Shown: positions 1 to 8,688, counted from the first letter of the stretch. The stretch: 64,000 nucleotides of DNA from Bradyrhizobium murdochi (GCF_000472965.1 NZ_AXAU01000021.1:62001-126000), one strand, 5' to 3'. The notes: a model not told the origin generated them from the sequence alone. A program made the numbers and translations.

Positions 1-250
1 CCGTGGACTCAACAATCCTACATCTGTGCGATTGCAAAGTTTAGCCGACCTTTCGGCTGCGCCCCGGACCGGTTGAGTCTCGGGCAGGCCCGGGCCTACC
101 GGACTGCATCTCATCAGCCAAAAACGTTTGTGGTCCCACATCAATCAGGTTGCCTGCGCGCTGCGCTTTTCTACGGCGTCACAGTCGGGCAAGTCGACCA
201 TCCTGAACATGGCCCAGGTCGTTCTCACCGGCGGCAACCGGCGCTTCCTG
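1..250 (+). pseudogene. Tyrosine recombinase (integrase) N-terminal remnant, copy 1
   Basis: Translated pieces in different frames resemble the N-terminal SAM-like core-binding region of phage/XerD-type tyrosine recombinases: CAIAKFSRPFG, then a frame change to LRAALFYGVTVGQVDHPE, matching the usual 'CALRFFYGVTLG..DIPE' stretch of transposon-associated integrases. The catalytic domain is absent and stops and frameshifts interrupt it. About the first 175 bases recur almost unchanged near 2194-2361, so this is one arm of a direct repeat. It is cut by the window edge, so more may lie to the left. Family assignment is from recognised motifs, not from a search. Confidence 0.6.
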
Positions 251-472
251 CGCCTGATAGCGAAAAGACCTGTAGCGGATCCAAGCGCAGCGTCGTCGAC
301 TCTTCAACGGCACGATGTTAGCGCTCGTGCCGCCGGGCTTGGTCAGGGTTGCGCAGACGGCGCGAGGCTGAAGGTGAGTGGTCAGTTCAGGGCTCTGGCA
401 GGGAGAGGGACCAGCAAGTTTCCGTTCGATGGCGCATCATCAGCTTTTCGGGCAGCGCGAAGCGCGCAATTG

Positions 473-518
473 TGTTCAATTTCGGACAGCGGCGACAAAT
501 CCAGTCGCGTTCAAAACA
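473..518 (+). promoter_or_regulatory. NifA upstream activator sites (duplicated from nifH)
   Basis: One perfect TGT-N10-ACA site at 473-488 and a degenerate AGT-N10-ACA site at 503-518. The first lies exactly 114 bases before the -24 element, the same spacing as the first NifA site of nifH; the second shares the core 'gcgttcaaaacac'-like sequence with the second nifH site. NifA binding is inferred from consensus. Confidence 0.75.
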
Positions 519-586
519 CTCGTCGCCGTGGAGTGCCGTTGAGCTTTTCATGGCGTGATCAGGCGCTTAATACGCGCAGACGATGC

Positions 587-601
587 TGGCACGGACATTG
601 C
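587..601 (+). promoter_or_regulatory. Sigma-54 (-24/-12) promoter
   Basis: TGGCACG-N4-TTGC, a full match to the RpoN consensus. The following leader of about 90 bases can be aligned with the nifH leader almost base for base. It would drive the thioredoxin-like reading frame downstream under NifA/RpoN control. Confidence 0.85.
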
Positions 602-678
602 TCGTAAGTCCAGCAATACTGAATGAGTGCTGAGTGCACACAGACGCGAGACGAGCGATGCTCTCCTTCCTTGAACCC

Positions 679-1890
679 ATGTGCCTCGCTCCTGCGAGGA
701 AGAACTTGTTGCTTGTTACTTGGGGCCTCGTCGCGCTTAGCGCGGCGACACCGACATTCGCCGCGGATCTCGCGGGGCAGCTCGTCTACACAGAGGCACC
801 ACCGCAACCGGCCGCGGCCGCGATCAGAGATCAGCCAGCGCAAAAAGTCGCGCGACCTCTGACAATCGGTTTGGAGAGAAACATGGTGGTGGGCTTAGAA
901 TCTCAAGCTCCTCCGATCAAGGTGGAGAACTGGCTGCGTGGCCAGCCCCTCACGAGCTTCCAGCCCGGGAAAGTGTACATCGTCGAATTTTGGGCAACTT
1001 GGTGCGCACCGTGTGTGGCGGCGTTGTCCCATCTGGTGCAGCTGCAAGAGAAATACAAAGACAGCGGAGTTGAGATCGTCGGACTCGCAGCTCGTGAACG
1101 CGCTCGAACGGCGGATGAGGCCCGAAGCAAGTTGGACGCATGGTTGACCGAAAAGTTGCCAAATCTCAACTATCGGATCGGGTTCGACTACACAGGTGAA
1201 ATGAACAAGCTTTGGATGGATCCCAGCTTTTCTGTCGGGATTCCCACCTCGTTCGTCGTCGACCGTGATGGCCACATCGCCTTTATCGGTTTTCCGACGC
1301 AACTCGATGACGTTCTGCCGAAAATTCTGAGCGGCAGCTGGCGCACCAGCGACGAAGCTAAAGCCGCCGATACCGAGCGGCTAAAGGCGAACGCGGAAAA
1401 GCGCGAAATGACGAGAAAGCGAGCGCACTGAGCCGATCTTCGCCAAACTAGCGCAAGCGATGAAGGCGGGGATTGGGCGAAGGCGCTTTCGGCGGTCGAA
1501 GAGGCCGTCGCTGTGATGCCGGACGGTCTTAGCTTCTGCGTGCTCTATGCGGATCTGTTGCTTCACAAGCTGCACGACTTGCAGACCGGCTTGCCGGTCA
1601 TGGGGCAATTAGTTCGCGAGGCGATCGACAAAAACTCGGAGCTGTGGATGGCCGGGGCGCTGCGGCAACTCTCCGATGCAGCGAATGACAACTGCCACTT
1701 CCCGACTGCCGAGCGCCTTGCGATGGGCAAGGAATTGTCCGAACACATTCTGGCGCTGAATCCTCCGCAACTGGGCGATGGCTTCAAGTTCTGTCCTATG
1801 GGCGGTCGCTCAATATTGTTACGAGAGCGGCAATAAGGATCCGGTCGAGTTGATCGAGGTGGCGCTGAAGTCGCTGGGACGATCCTGAGC
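679..1890 (+). pseudogene. TlpA-like thiol-disulfide oxidoreductase with TPR-like tail, frameshifted
   Basis: The first 250 codons read open to 1431 and encode an exported thioredoxin-fold protein: hydrophobic signal (LLLVTWGLVALSAATPTFAA), then a TlpA/ResA-like domain with the redox motif WCAPC and the cis-Pro region VGIPTSFVVDRDG. I prefer the ATG at 679 because it gives a short basic n-region; upstream ATGs at 634 and 658 lie in the transplanted nifH leader. Beyond 1431 the protein continues after two compensating frameshifts (about 1415 and 1465) into a TPR-like tail (DWAKALSAVEEAVAVMPDG...), and breaks again near 1800. The thioredoxin part could still be made as a truncated protein. The gene sits under a copy of the nifH promoter. 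Role in symbiosis is unknown. Confidence 0.7.
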
Positions 1891-1949
1891 TTACCCCGCT
1901 TGAACTGACACAGCACGTTATCTCGCTGTTGGTCCAAGCGCTGGCCAAC

Positions 1950-2380
1950 TACTAGGATGAGGAGGGCTCGCTACGGCGCTCTTTGTGCAACTCCGCAAGA
2001 CGGATTTCCGAAAAGCGTCAAAGCGATAGTCGGAATTGGTCCAATGATCGAGCGCTTCTCGTTTTGCGACGACGCACGGCGAACTCCCAAAAAAGGCGAG
2101 GCGATCAGGTACTTTGCGCGATTTTTGCAAGATGATCGCTGGATGATCAAGCGAATGATCGAGGACATGATGGTCCGCAATCTGTCGCCGTGCACTCAAC
2201 AATCCTACGTCTGCGCGATTGCAAAGTTTAGCCGATATTTCGGCTGCGCCCCGGACCGGTAGTTGTCGGGCAGGTCCGGGCCTACCGAACCGCATCTCAT
2301 CAGCCAAAAACGTTTGTGGTCCACATCAATCAGATTGCCTGCGCGCCGCGCTTTTCTACGGCTTGCGGCCTCGGTCTTAC
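1950..2380 (+). pseudogene. Tyrosine recombinase N-terminal remnant, copy 2
   Basis: An open stretch encodes IEDMMVRNLSPCTQQSYV and CAIAKFSRYFGCAPDR, the typical N-terminal arm-binding start of transposon integrases, followed after a stop and frame change by INQIACAPRFSTACGLG, the next conserved block. Upstream in the same strand is a segment (2038-2155) that recurs near 26772-26890. The catalytic half is missing. The 2194-2361 part repeats positions 5-178, so the thioredoxin-like locus is flanked by direct repeats. Confidence 0.65.
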
Positions 2381-2489
2381 ACGTGCGGGGCGCTGGAAAG
2401 CGCTTCATCAGTTGTTTGATTCGGTCATTGCGCGCGAGAACAGGGAGCAGGTTCGTGCTATGGAATCCCTCTTCCTGTGGGCCTGGAAA

Positions 2490-2751
2490 GGTGAAGAACG
2501 AGAGTCATGGAAACGGATCGAAGGGCTTGAGCCGCCGCAAGACGGCGCTGCGCGACTATCTCCTGACGTTGTTTACGGAGTGGAGCAAGCGTTTCACCGG
2601 GCTTACGCCTGACGTCGCGCTGCTGTTTGAGCGTTTTGGAATGCTAGGCTCGTTCATCTTGAACGATACCAGAAAGCGGATGTTCAGCAGAGAGATCGAG
2701 GCGCTCTACAAGAGGCGGGTCAACGACAGCTTCTTTCATAAAGAATCCTAG
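2490..2751 (+). CDS. Hypothetical protein fragment
   Basis: An open frame ending ...EWSKRFTGLTPDVALLFERFGMLG... with a regular amphipathic look and no low-complexity bias. I do not recognise the family, and its natural start is unclear because the frame runs in from recombinase debris. It could be the C-terminal end of a decayed gene. Confidence 0.3.
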
Positions 2752-2879
2752 TCTGCCGCGTCCGTTCGGACCGAGCTCTACTCGCGGCGCTCCCGGCGCC
2801 GCCGTTGCCGTCTCCGCCATCCGGTAACGATCACTCGCGCGAGGTCTGCGGAAAGAGCCGAAAGCTGCTATGCTCAGGC

Positions 2880-3062
2880 ATGCGCTACAGTGAAACGACG
2901 CTTCAGATGGTCCAGCGGCATGTGCGGGACGGGGAGACGATCCTCGCTCGGCAGCGCAGGCTGATTGAGCGCATGACCGACGCCGGACAACCTACCGAGG
3001 AAGCCGAGAGGCTCCTGGCCAGCTTTATCTGGATTCAACTGAGCACGTCGCGCACCTGCTGA
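2880..3062 (+). pseudogene. Small conserved hypothetical, C-terminus frameshifted
   Basis: A 60-residue frame starting MRYSETTLQMVQRHVRDGE resembles the short rhizobial proteins with the pattern 'MVERHVRxGE..IARQRxLIxRL...G..T..AExLL..F'. The last residues diverge; a one-base shift near 3030 restores a plausible end (LDSTEHVAHLLNSQ), so the gene seems frameshifted at its 3' end. No function is known to me. The 3063-3484 stretch after it holds no gene I can support. Confidence 0.45.
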
Positions 3063-3484
3063 ATAGCCAGCCTCCGGCTGACTTCGTTTTCGTTGCTTTT
3101 GGGGCCTGCGGCCCCCATGCACTCAAGGCCAAACCCTCCGCGCTGCTGCGGGCGGAAAACGGCGGCCGTGTCGTCGCTGCGCTCCAGCCCGCACCAAACC
3201 GCCGCTTTCCGGCCTTGATAGGAATCCCCCTCATTGGCGCGGGCCTAGTCGGTTGCATGCGCAACCACAACACTAGGAGAAGACCAACAGCGGCATCAGC
3301 TCGCCCATAGGGATGGATCGGTGGATGCCGACTACATCGCCAGAACCGGCGACGCCAGCTACCGCGAAGGCCGGCGACTGGTCATCCGCGAGGCGCGGTA
3401 CGCGACGGCGTCACACTCGTTGAGCGCCTGGCGGCGGGTCTTGCGGCAGATGCAGCGCGGTTGATGAAGCTCTGACCTGCCAGC

Positions 3485-4792
3485 TTATACTTTCAATGAA
3501 CGCAGGCCCTGCATAGCGGCCGCTTTCACCGAAGTATGAATTGCCTCGGGAAAGCCCTTTGGCAGCTCGCTTTCGATTTTGGCGAGCGCAGCTTCAGCGG
3601 CAGCGGCTACCCCTTCGATTGACTCCTGCACGAGCTTTTTCGGTACGCCCGCCAATTGGCCGGTCTGTACGAAATGCCGACCCTGCACCTTGGCGATCCT
3701 GTAATGGTTGTTCGTTCCCACCGACATTGCGAGCTTCATCTGCTTGCGCTGGACTTGGCCTGTGTCCAGGCTGGGCTGTGCCGTGAGCACGTCATAGAGC
3801 GGTGTCAGATGATAGCGGCCACCCGGTGTTATGAAGATGCTGAAGTTCTTCGCGTGGCCGTCGGTTGCGCCGATCAGCCAAAAGAAAATCTGTGCTTTCA
3901 ACAGGATCGCCTGATCCTCGGAGGGGTTATCGCTGCCTTTGAGCAGGCCAAGAAGCTTCACCAGGCCGGGGCCGCCATCGCTCTGGTATTTGCGCGTCGG
4001 CGGTACCGACAGGGCCTGACAGCAATCCTCTTGCGGAAGGCGGAGCAGACGGCCATCCCGGGTCCACCGCCGGTCGAAGCGCTCGATCACGAGCGCCGTT
4101 GTCTTGCCGAAAGTGGCAATCTCGGCTTGGTTCACCGGCAGGCCGAAGGCGGCGGCAAGTTTCAGGCAGTAGTATTCATTCTCGACGCTGTTCGAGAGGT
4201 CGATGCCGTTGGGCAGCTCCCCGATCTGCGTCTTGAACATATGGGTGGTCGGCGTTGTGCCGTGCGGCTTCAGCCATTTGCCCCCGTTCCGCAGCAGCGC
4301 CGTCTTCTCCTGCGCGCCTCCCAGCGAAATCCGGAAATCATCGTCGCGCGTGAGCCCGAGCGGAGCCTGGGCAAGCCCCTTGAGAAGCTTTTCGATCGCT
4401 TCGTCGTCGACGGCGTCGCCGGCGATAGTGTGACCATCGCCATGGCGATCATCATCCTCGGCGACGAACTGCAGGGCGCCCACACAGTCCCTCCCGATCG
4501 CAGCGAGCAGGCTGTAGGCATCGGTCCCGGCGGCGCCGACCTTTTGCGCCACCCGGCGGCGCAGGGCGTCCGAGTCGGGGAGGAGGTTGTCGAAGACAGC
4601 CGTAACGGCTTCGCCTCGGAAGGCATCCTCGCGCAGCGGCAGCGACAGTGAGACGGGAAGGGCGTGTTCCCATCCGAGCCAATCATCCTCGTACCGGAAT
4701 TGAATAGCACCGCTTGCCGCCTTGGTGAGGTGGCCAACAAGTCGGTTGTTGAGGAGCACACGCAGCGGTGCATGGCGAGGACGGCGGGCCAT
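3485..4792 (-). CDS. hipA: HipA-type serine/threonine kinase toxin
   Basis: A 435-residue HipA-family kinase. N-terminal HipA_N region (LRVLLNNRLVGHLTKAASG), then the kinase core: ATP-loop GAQEKTALL, the THMFKTQ nucleotide segment, the ENEYYCLKLAAAFGLPV helix, the catalytic-loop DGHAKNFSIF (Asp and Asn of the HipA active site) and the PLYDVLT metal-binding region. In characterised members the kinase phosphorylates a glutamyl-tRNA synthetase or similar target and slows growth; the target here is not known. Its start overlaps the stop of hipB by one base (TGATG), implying translational coupling. All key residues are present, so it should be an active toxin. Confidence 0.92.
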   Translation of the reverse strand: MARRPRHAPLRVLLNNRLVGHLTKAASGAIQFRYEDDWLGWEHALPVSLSLPLREDAFRGEAVTAVFDNLLPDSDALRRRVAQKVGAAGTDAYSLLAAIGRDCVGALQFVAEDDDRHGDGHTIAGDAVDDEAIEKLLKGLAQAPLGLTRDDDFRISLGGAQEKTALLRNGGKWLKPHGTTPTTHMFKTQIGELPNGIDLSNSVENEYYCLKLAAAFGLPVNQAEIATFGKTTALVIERFDRRWTRDGRLLRLPQEDCCQALSVPPTRKYQSDGGPGLVKLLGLLKGSDNPSEDQAILLKAQIFFWLIGATDGHAKNFSIFITPGGRYHLTPLYDVLTAQPSLDTGQVQRKQMKLAMSVGTNNHYRIAKVQGRHFVQTGQLAGVPKKLVQESIEGVAAAAEAALAKIESELPKGFPEAIHTSVKAAAMQGLRSLKV

Positions 4793-5043
4793 CAGAAGAT
4801 TTCCTCGATGTCCGCCGGGCCAGCCTTGCGACGGGCCACAATGCGAAATTCAAGGTCGAGAGCGGCCAGCACGGCGAGGATAGTCTCGAGCCTTGCCGCC
4901 GGGTTGCCTGTCTCGATCAGGGAAATGGTCTCCTGCCGCACTCCCGCCTGGTCGGCGAGCTGCGTCTGGCTGAGGTCGCGCTTTTTGCGGGCGCGGCGTA
5001 CCAGATTGCCTATCTGCTGCGGTGTTCTTGCGAGGTCGGTCAT
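4792..5043 (-). CDS. hipB: HipB-type XRE antitoxin and repressor
   Basis: An 83-residue XRE helix-turn-helix protein: IGNLVRRARKKRDLSQTQLADQAGVRQETISLIETG is a complete Cro/CI-type domain, followed by the short strand/tail ETILAVLAALDLEFRIVARR typical of HipB. It would neutralise HipA and repress the pair by binding the inverted repeats just upstream. First gene of a two-gene operon. Confidence 0.92.
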   Translation of the reverse strand: MTDLARTPQQIGNLVRRARKKRDLSQTQLADQAGVRQETISLIETGNPAARLETILAVLAALDLEFRIVARRKAGPADIEEIF

Positions 5044-5062
5044 GGCTCACTCTCCGGCCCCA

Positions 5063-5136
5063 TTATGCGCTAAATCCGATAAAATAGAAATATCCGATTT
5101 GGCGCATAAACAAAAGTTATGCGTCTGATCGCATAA
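5063..5136. promoter_or_regulatory. HipB operator region with two inverted repeats
   Basis: Two inverted repeats sharing the half-site TTATGCG: an 18-base pair (5063-5080 with 5092-5109, 16 of 18 matching) and a perfect 7-base pair (5117-5123 with 5130-5136). They lie 20-95 bases before the hipB start, the position expected for autoregulation by HipB. AT-rich sequence between them would hold the promoter. Confidence 0.8.
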
Positions 5137-5249
5137 AATCAGTTTATCGAAGTGGCGCATAGACTACCATTTTGGCGCCGACCCCTGGATGGCGTAATGG
5201 TCCGATTCACCGCTGTACGCGAAAGCACCCGCCGGCGTGCCCCAATTGC

Positions 5250-5522
5250 TTACACGGCCGGTTGGTCGGGCGGGGTTGGCCGCGACGGTCTCGCTAGCAA
5301 TGCGAGACGCTGCCACAGCGCGTCCCGTTCGGCGGTAATATCTGCGACCTGTTCGAGGATTGTCTTGCGGAATTGCAGATCGCGCGTCACGCGCAACGGG
5401 AGCCCGACGGTTTCCTCTAAAAAAGCCCGGTCTTTTGCTCGATGATCGCCATCGCTTCGTCGATCCATTCCGTAGATGGGTCCAATCAAGAGAATGTATT
5501 TTACCAATTGTGCGGTCGTCAT
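5250..5522 (-). CDS. Hypothetical protein, possibly frameshifted
   Basis: A 90-residue frame whose C-terminal half (LRVTRDLQFRKTILEQVADI...) looks like a helical coding segment. An alternative frame across its middle (around 5430) gives an equally reasonable continuation, so it may be a frameshifted remnant. I do not recognise it. Confidence 0.25.
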   Translation of the reverse strand: MTTAQLVKYILLIGPIYGMDRRSDGDHRAKDRAFLEETVGLPLRVTRDLQFRKTILEQVADITAERDALWQRLALLARPSRPTPPDQPAV

Positions 5523-5571
5523 CTAAGACTGTTGAGGACGGCTGGGGCCAATCCAAGGAAGCGAGTCTCGA

Positions 5572-5775
5572 ATGAAAAAATTGCTGTTTGTTACTGCGAG
5601 CGCCGTCGCGCTTGCAGCGGCGGTACCGACTTTCGCCGCTGGTGGTGCCGCGCAACCGGTCGACACCAAGGTACTCGTAGCCAATACGTCATATCCTGAA
5701 TGCGATGAGGACCCGTTGAATGGCATCTGCGATCTCTTTTTTTGCTTAACCGACCCGGCGTGCTTCGCGCGCTAA
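5572..5775 (+). CDS. Small secreted cysteine-containing protein
   Basis: A 67-residue protein with a clean Sec signal peptide (MKKLLFVTASAVALAAAVPTFA, cut after the AxA) and a mature part of about 44 residues containing four cysteines (C43, C51, C56 and C62 region: YPECDEDPLNGICDLFFCLT). The signal-peptide DNA is clearly similar to that of the thioredoxin-like gene at 700-765, about three of four bases identical over 60, suggesting a shared origin of the export signal. A purine-rich ribosome site (aaggaagcgag) precedes the ATG. Function unknown; an exported disulfide-bonded peptide is the simplest reading. Confidence 0.55.
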   Translation: MKKLLFVTASAVALAAAVPTFAAGGAAQPVDTKVLVANTSYPECDEDPLNGICDLFFCLTDPACFAR

Positions 5776-6025
5776 CAACGGAAAACAACTAAGCAGAAAA
5801 TGAGATAGAGTCTCAGTACACCGCCGCTTGCGGGGACAGCGGCAACGTTCTCTTTGCGTGCGTATACGCGGCCATATCCGTCTTCGGTGTTCTGTCGGAC
5901 GACATTCAGCCAGAGCAAGTCCACAACGTGGGGTGAGGGCGCTGCGCAAGCAGCGCTTGCGGATACTGCCCTCGCCCTCGCCCTAAACCAAGGGAGTTGA
6001 CATAGCAAACGCTGGGTGAACGACG

Positions 6026-6298
6026 ATGATCTACGAGTCCCTTGCTCGCATGCGCACGCATCGCAGCAACATTCACCGCTATCGGGCGGGCGAGCGCCCC
6101 TTCGGCGCTCGCCCGCCCGATACGCGCAGCGCGCAATTGTTTCAAACCGAGCTGACGGAGCTGGAGAGACAATATGTCGAGCGACGGCTGTCGGAAGAAC
6201 GGGCGGCGCTCGATGCCCTCGCCAACACGACCCTTCCGTTTGGCTTGCCCTCGCCGAGGACACTTCCCGAGGGCGTGAGCACCCAGCAATCGAACTGA
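6026..6298 (+). CDS. Hypothetical protein carrying an in-frame palindrome
   Basis: A 90-residue frame. Residues 1-20 (MIYESLARMRTHRSNIHRYR) and the part from FQTELTELERQYVERRLSEE onward resemble a short rhizobial protein family with the pattern 'THRSNIxRYRRLLxTxLxxxERxYIExRLxEE'. Between them about 14 extra residues (AGERPFGARPPDTR) are encoded by a perfect palindrome. The frame stays open, so the element seems to have been tolerated. Function unknown. Confidence 0.5.
   Translation: MIYESLARMRTHRSNIHRYRAGERPFGARPPDTRSAQLFQTELTELERQYVERRLSEERAALDALANTTLPFGLPSPRTLPEGVSTQQSN
6081..6121. repeat. Perfect palindromic element inside a coding frame
   Basis: Arms of 18 bases (6081-6098 and 6104-6121) are exact reverse complements around a 5-base loop. 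Length, GC richness and in-frame location fit the small palindromic mobile repeats (RPE-like) known in alpha-proteobacterial genes. It is not followed by a T-run and lies inside a frame, so it is unlikely to be a terminator. Confidence 0.8.
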
Positions 6299-6654
6299 GG
6301 CCTCGCTAAAGTGCCGGTCCCGCCGAACGCGGCGTGGCGTGACATGCGTTCCTCGGACAGGAGCCGAAAGGATGGCGAAGCTCACCGTCCACTACGTCGC
6401 GTTCTAAATATTCAGAATGTTGAGATAGTGCAGCTCGCGGCGCTGCTTCACTCGTGCAGGCGCCGATCGAGTGAGAAGGCATTGCTTTCACACGCCATGA
6501 AGAAATATCCGGAGACGAAAGGTGGTCAACGAGATGGTCGAGGCTTACGCCGACGGATTAGGTGTGAGCGGCAGCAACTTGGCCCGTCTTTTCGCCGGAG
6601 CGGCTGTCGAATCGGACTTCATGGCGGGCGCTTCTCGCGCCGGCCGAGCTTCGA

Positions 6655-7262
6655 ACCATTTTTGGCTGGCACAATAGTGGCCGGCTCTTGCGTGGGGCTA
6701 GGGCGCACGTCGCTGGGCCTTACGAGCACTCCATTCGATCTCGTTATCGTAGATGAGGCGGCGCGAGCGAATTGCTCGTGCGGTTGCAAGCTGCTCGATG
6801 GGGCCGTACTGGCCGGTGACCACGCTCAGCTCGACCGCATCACGAAGCTGAAATCATCAAGCGCGTGGCAAGTGTACGGCAGACACGCCGCTTTCAGTCT
6901 CAAGCCCCAATACAGGATGCTACCGCCCATCGGACGGCTGGTGTCGGAAGTGTTCTATCCGGACCTCAAGCTGGAGCCAGGAAGACTCGATCCCGAAGTT
7001 GATCGATCCTGTCTGCCGTCGGAGTTCGACAGGCCGCTGCTTTGGATCGATACGGACAGGTTGGGCGAGCGAGGTTACGAACGAGTTCCTTCCAATGGGT
7101 CCAGCCGTATCAATCAGGCGGAGGCGCATGCGATCGTGGCGCTGCTGGAAAAATGGCTGGCGCAAAGTAAGTTCATGGATTGGCTGACTAGCCAGACGAA
7201 GCACGACGCCGGTATCGGCGTCATCCGCATGTATGCCGCGCAGAGGGACCTCGTACGTCGGG
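6655..7262 (+). pseudogene. Superfamily I DNA helicase (DNA2/NAM7-like) internal fragment
   Basis: The stretch GTIVAGSCVGLGRTSLGL...FDLVIVDEAARANC...GAVLAGDHAQLDRI holds helicase motif II (DEAA) and motif III (GDHAQL) of SF1 AAA_11/12 helicases, followed by motif IV-type YRMLPPIGRLVSEVFY and part of the RecA2 domain (IGVIRMYAAQRDLV). Walker A and the C-terminus are missing and residues between motifs II and III are scrambled. It ends at about 7262, where antisense DUF2235 sequence begins. A truncated, inactive relic. Confidence 0.65.
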
Positions 7263-7905
7263 CAAGCGCCGCGACCGTATCGAACACGCGAATGAAATAA
7301 GCAAATATATTGGCCTCTTCGAGCGCGCCGGCGGTTTGCGAGCTCCCATAGTCTCGCCTGAATTCCGCTGCGATTGCATCGCGGGTCTCAAGGAGGAACC
7401 TGCGATAGCTCTTGGTATCCTTGCGAGCGTAGGAGGGACAGAACTGATAGACGTCGGTGACCGCATGCTCGACCAGCTTTTGGAGGCTTTTCGGATCGCG
7501 CCGGAGTGGAGATCCGCCCCGCAATTGTCGCGGGATGCCGCAGTAAGTCATCACGCCGGCAACAGAGCGTACCGTGTACGCGCCGCGGCTTAACCCGATC
7601 AGATAGATGGGGTCACCTGGTTCATACAGGCCAATGATCGCCGCGTAGCCATCGACGATATTTCGGGTGATGCCAAGGCCGGTCGCCATGCTGGCGAGGT
7701 CATAGAGCCATCGCATCCAGCCGATCTTGAAATGACCGTCGGATGCCGAACCGAGACTCCGAGGGTTTGACCTTCGTGTCGGGATCAACCCGACAAGCTC
7801 GGTAGAGCTTGTAAAGGTTGGTTCGGGCTTCGTCGAAATTGGTGCCACCCGCCTGGCCAGTACCGTCGGAAAAGAAAAGTGCGCCAACACTCCAATAATA
7901 TCACA
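7262..7905 (-). pseudogene. DUF2235 (Tle1-like alpha/beta hydrolase) truncated and frameshifted
   Basis: The core segment SMATGLGITRNIVDGYAAII...YLIGLSRGAYTVRSVAGVM carries the nucleophile motif GLSRGA of DUF2235 proteins, related to type VI phospholipase effectors. The N-terminal part (GQAGGTNFDEARTNLYKLYR) sits in another frame, so there is a frameshift near 7765. The C-terminus is cut at FDTVAAL, where helicase sequence of the opposite strand takes over. Not expected to be functional. Confidence 0.65.
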
Positions 7906-7983
7906 GATTGTGGGGGTAGAAGTGTGACCTGGCTTACCCTTGAGGGGATAGTCGTTTCGATATTGGACGGTTGCGGCGTGCCG

Positions 7984-8688
7984 CTATTTGCCATCAACAA
8001 GATTGACGCCAATTCGATCGGCGAGGGCAACGAGGTCTGCGTAGAGCGGAATGTCTGTGAGCAGATTCTGTGGGGCTCCCGTCGGGGAGAGGTCCTTTGC
8101 CGTGATGCGATCGCCGAAAAGCATCAGAGCGAGGGCCCGGTCGTCCTGTCGCGATACCCAGCACAGTCCATCGGCGTGAGGACACGTGGCGTGGATAGCT
8201 TCTGCCCACTTCCGGGTATTTGGATACTCGTCCTTTTCGGTATCGATGAGCTCGCTGCGCTTAACGCCCAGCTTTCTGAGCGAAGTCGTGCTGAGCTCGA
8301 CCAGATTGAGATCTCGTTTGGGGGTGACCTGAGACCGGACTTGATCGACGAGTTTTTGCTTGTCGAAGGTTTTCAGTCCGGGGGCGAATGGCACGTCGTG
8401 GAAAACGGTCTCCATCGCAGCGCACTCGAAGGTCGTGCCGCCGTAGAGCGTAGGGATGCTCGAGCCGTCCGAGGCTTTGATCGGGCTGAACCTCGCGTTG
8501 CCCTTGCCCGGGTTGAACTGGCTGCTTCCATAAATCTTCTGGTGAATACGATGGAAGACCTGGCCCTTCGGCCACGTCTTCATGTTCACCAAATTGGCAA
8601 GATCGGCGGGTAGTGCCGGCACGCCCGACGGCCGAGCTGGCGACGGTCGGGCGGCCGGGCGGCGTACACCAGACCTCTTCTTAGCCAT
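7984..8688 (-). CDS. RES-domain toxin (NAD+ phosphorylase family)
   Basis: A 234-residue protein with a RES domain: GQVFHRIHQKIYGSSQFNPGKGNARFSP at residues ~41-68 and TLYGGTTFECAAMETVFHD at ~80-98 contain the arginine, tyrosine and glutamate positions of the family. Characterised RES toxins degrade NAD+ and arrest growth. The basic, proline-rich first 30 residues may be a disordered extension. It overlaps the antitoxin gene by 8 bases, downstream in the same transcript, the standard order for Xre-RES modules. Confidence 0.85.
   Translation of the reverse strand: MAKKRSGVRRPAARPSPARPSGVPALPADLANLVNMKTWPKGQVFHRIHQKIYGSSQFNPGKGNARFSPIKASDGSSIPTLYGGTTFECAAMETVFHDVPFAPGLKTFDKQKLVDQVRSQVTPKRDLNLVELSTTSLRKLGVKRSELIDTEKDEYPNTRKWAEAIHATCPHADGLCWVSRQDDRALALMLFGDRITAKDLSPTGAPQNLLTDIPLYADLVALADRIGVNLVDGK

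Noticed and set aside
3656..4651. Long frame opposite hipA (331 codons)
   Set aside because: Antisense to an intact kinase gene with all motifs; no recognisable domain.
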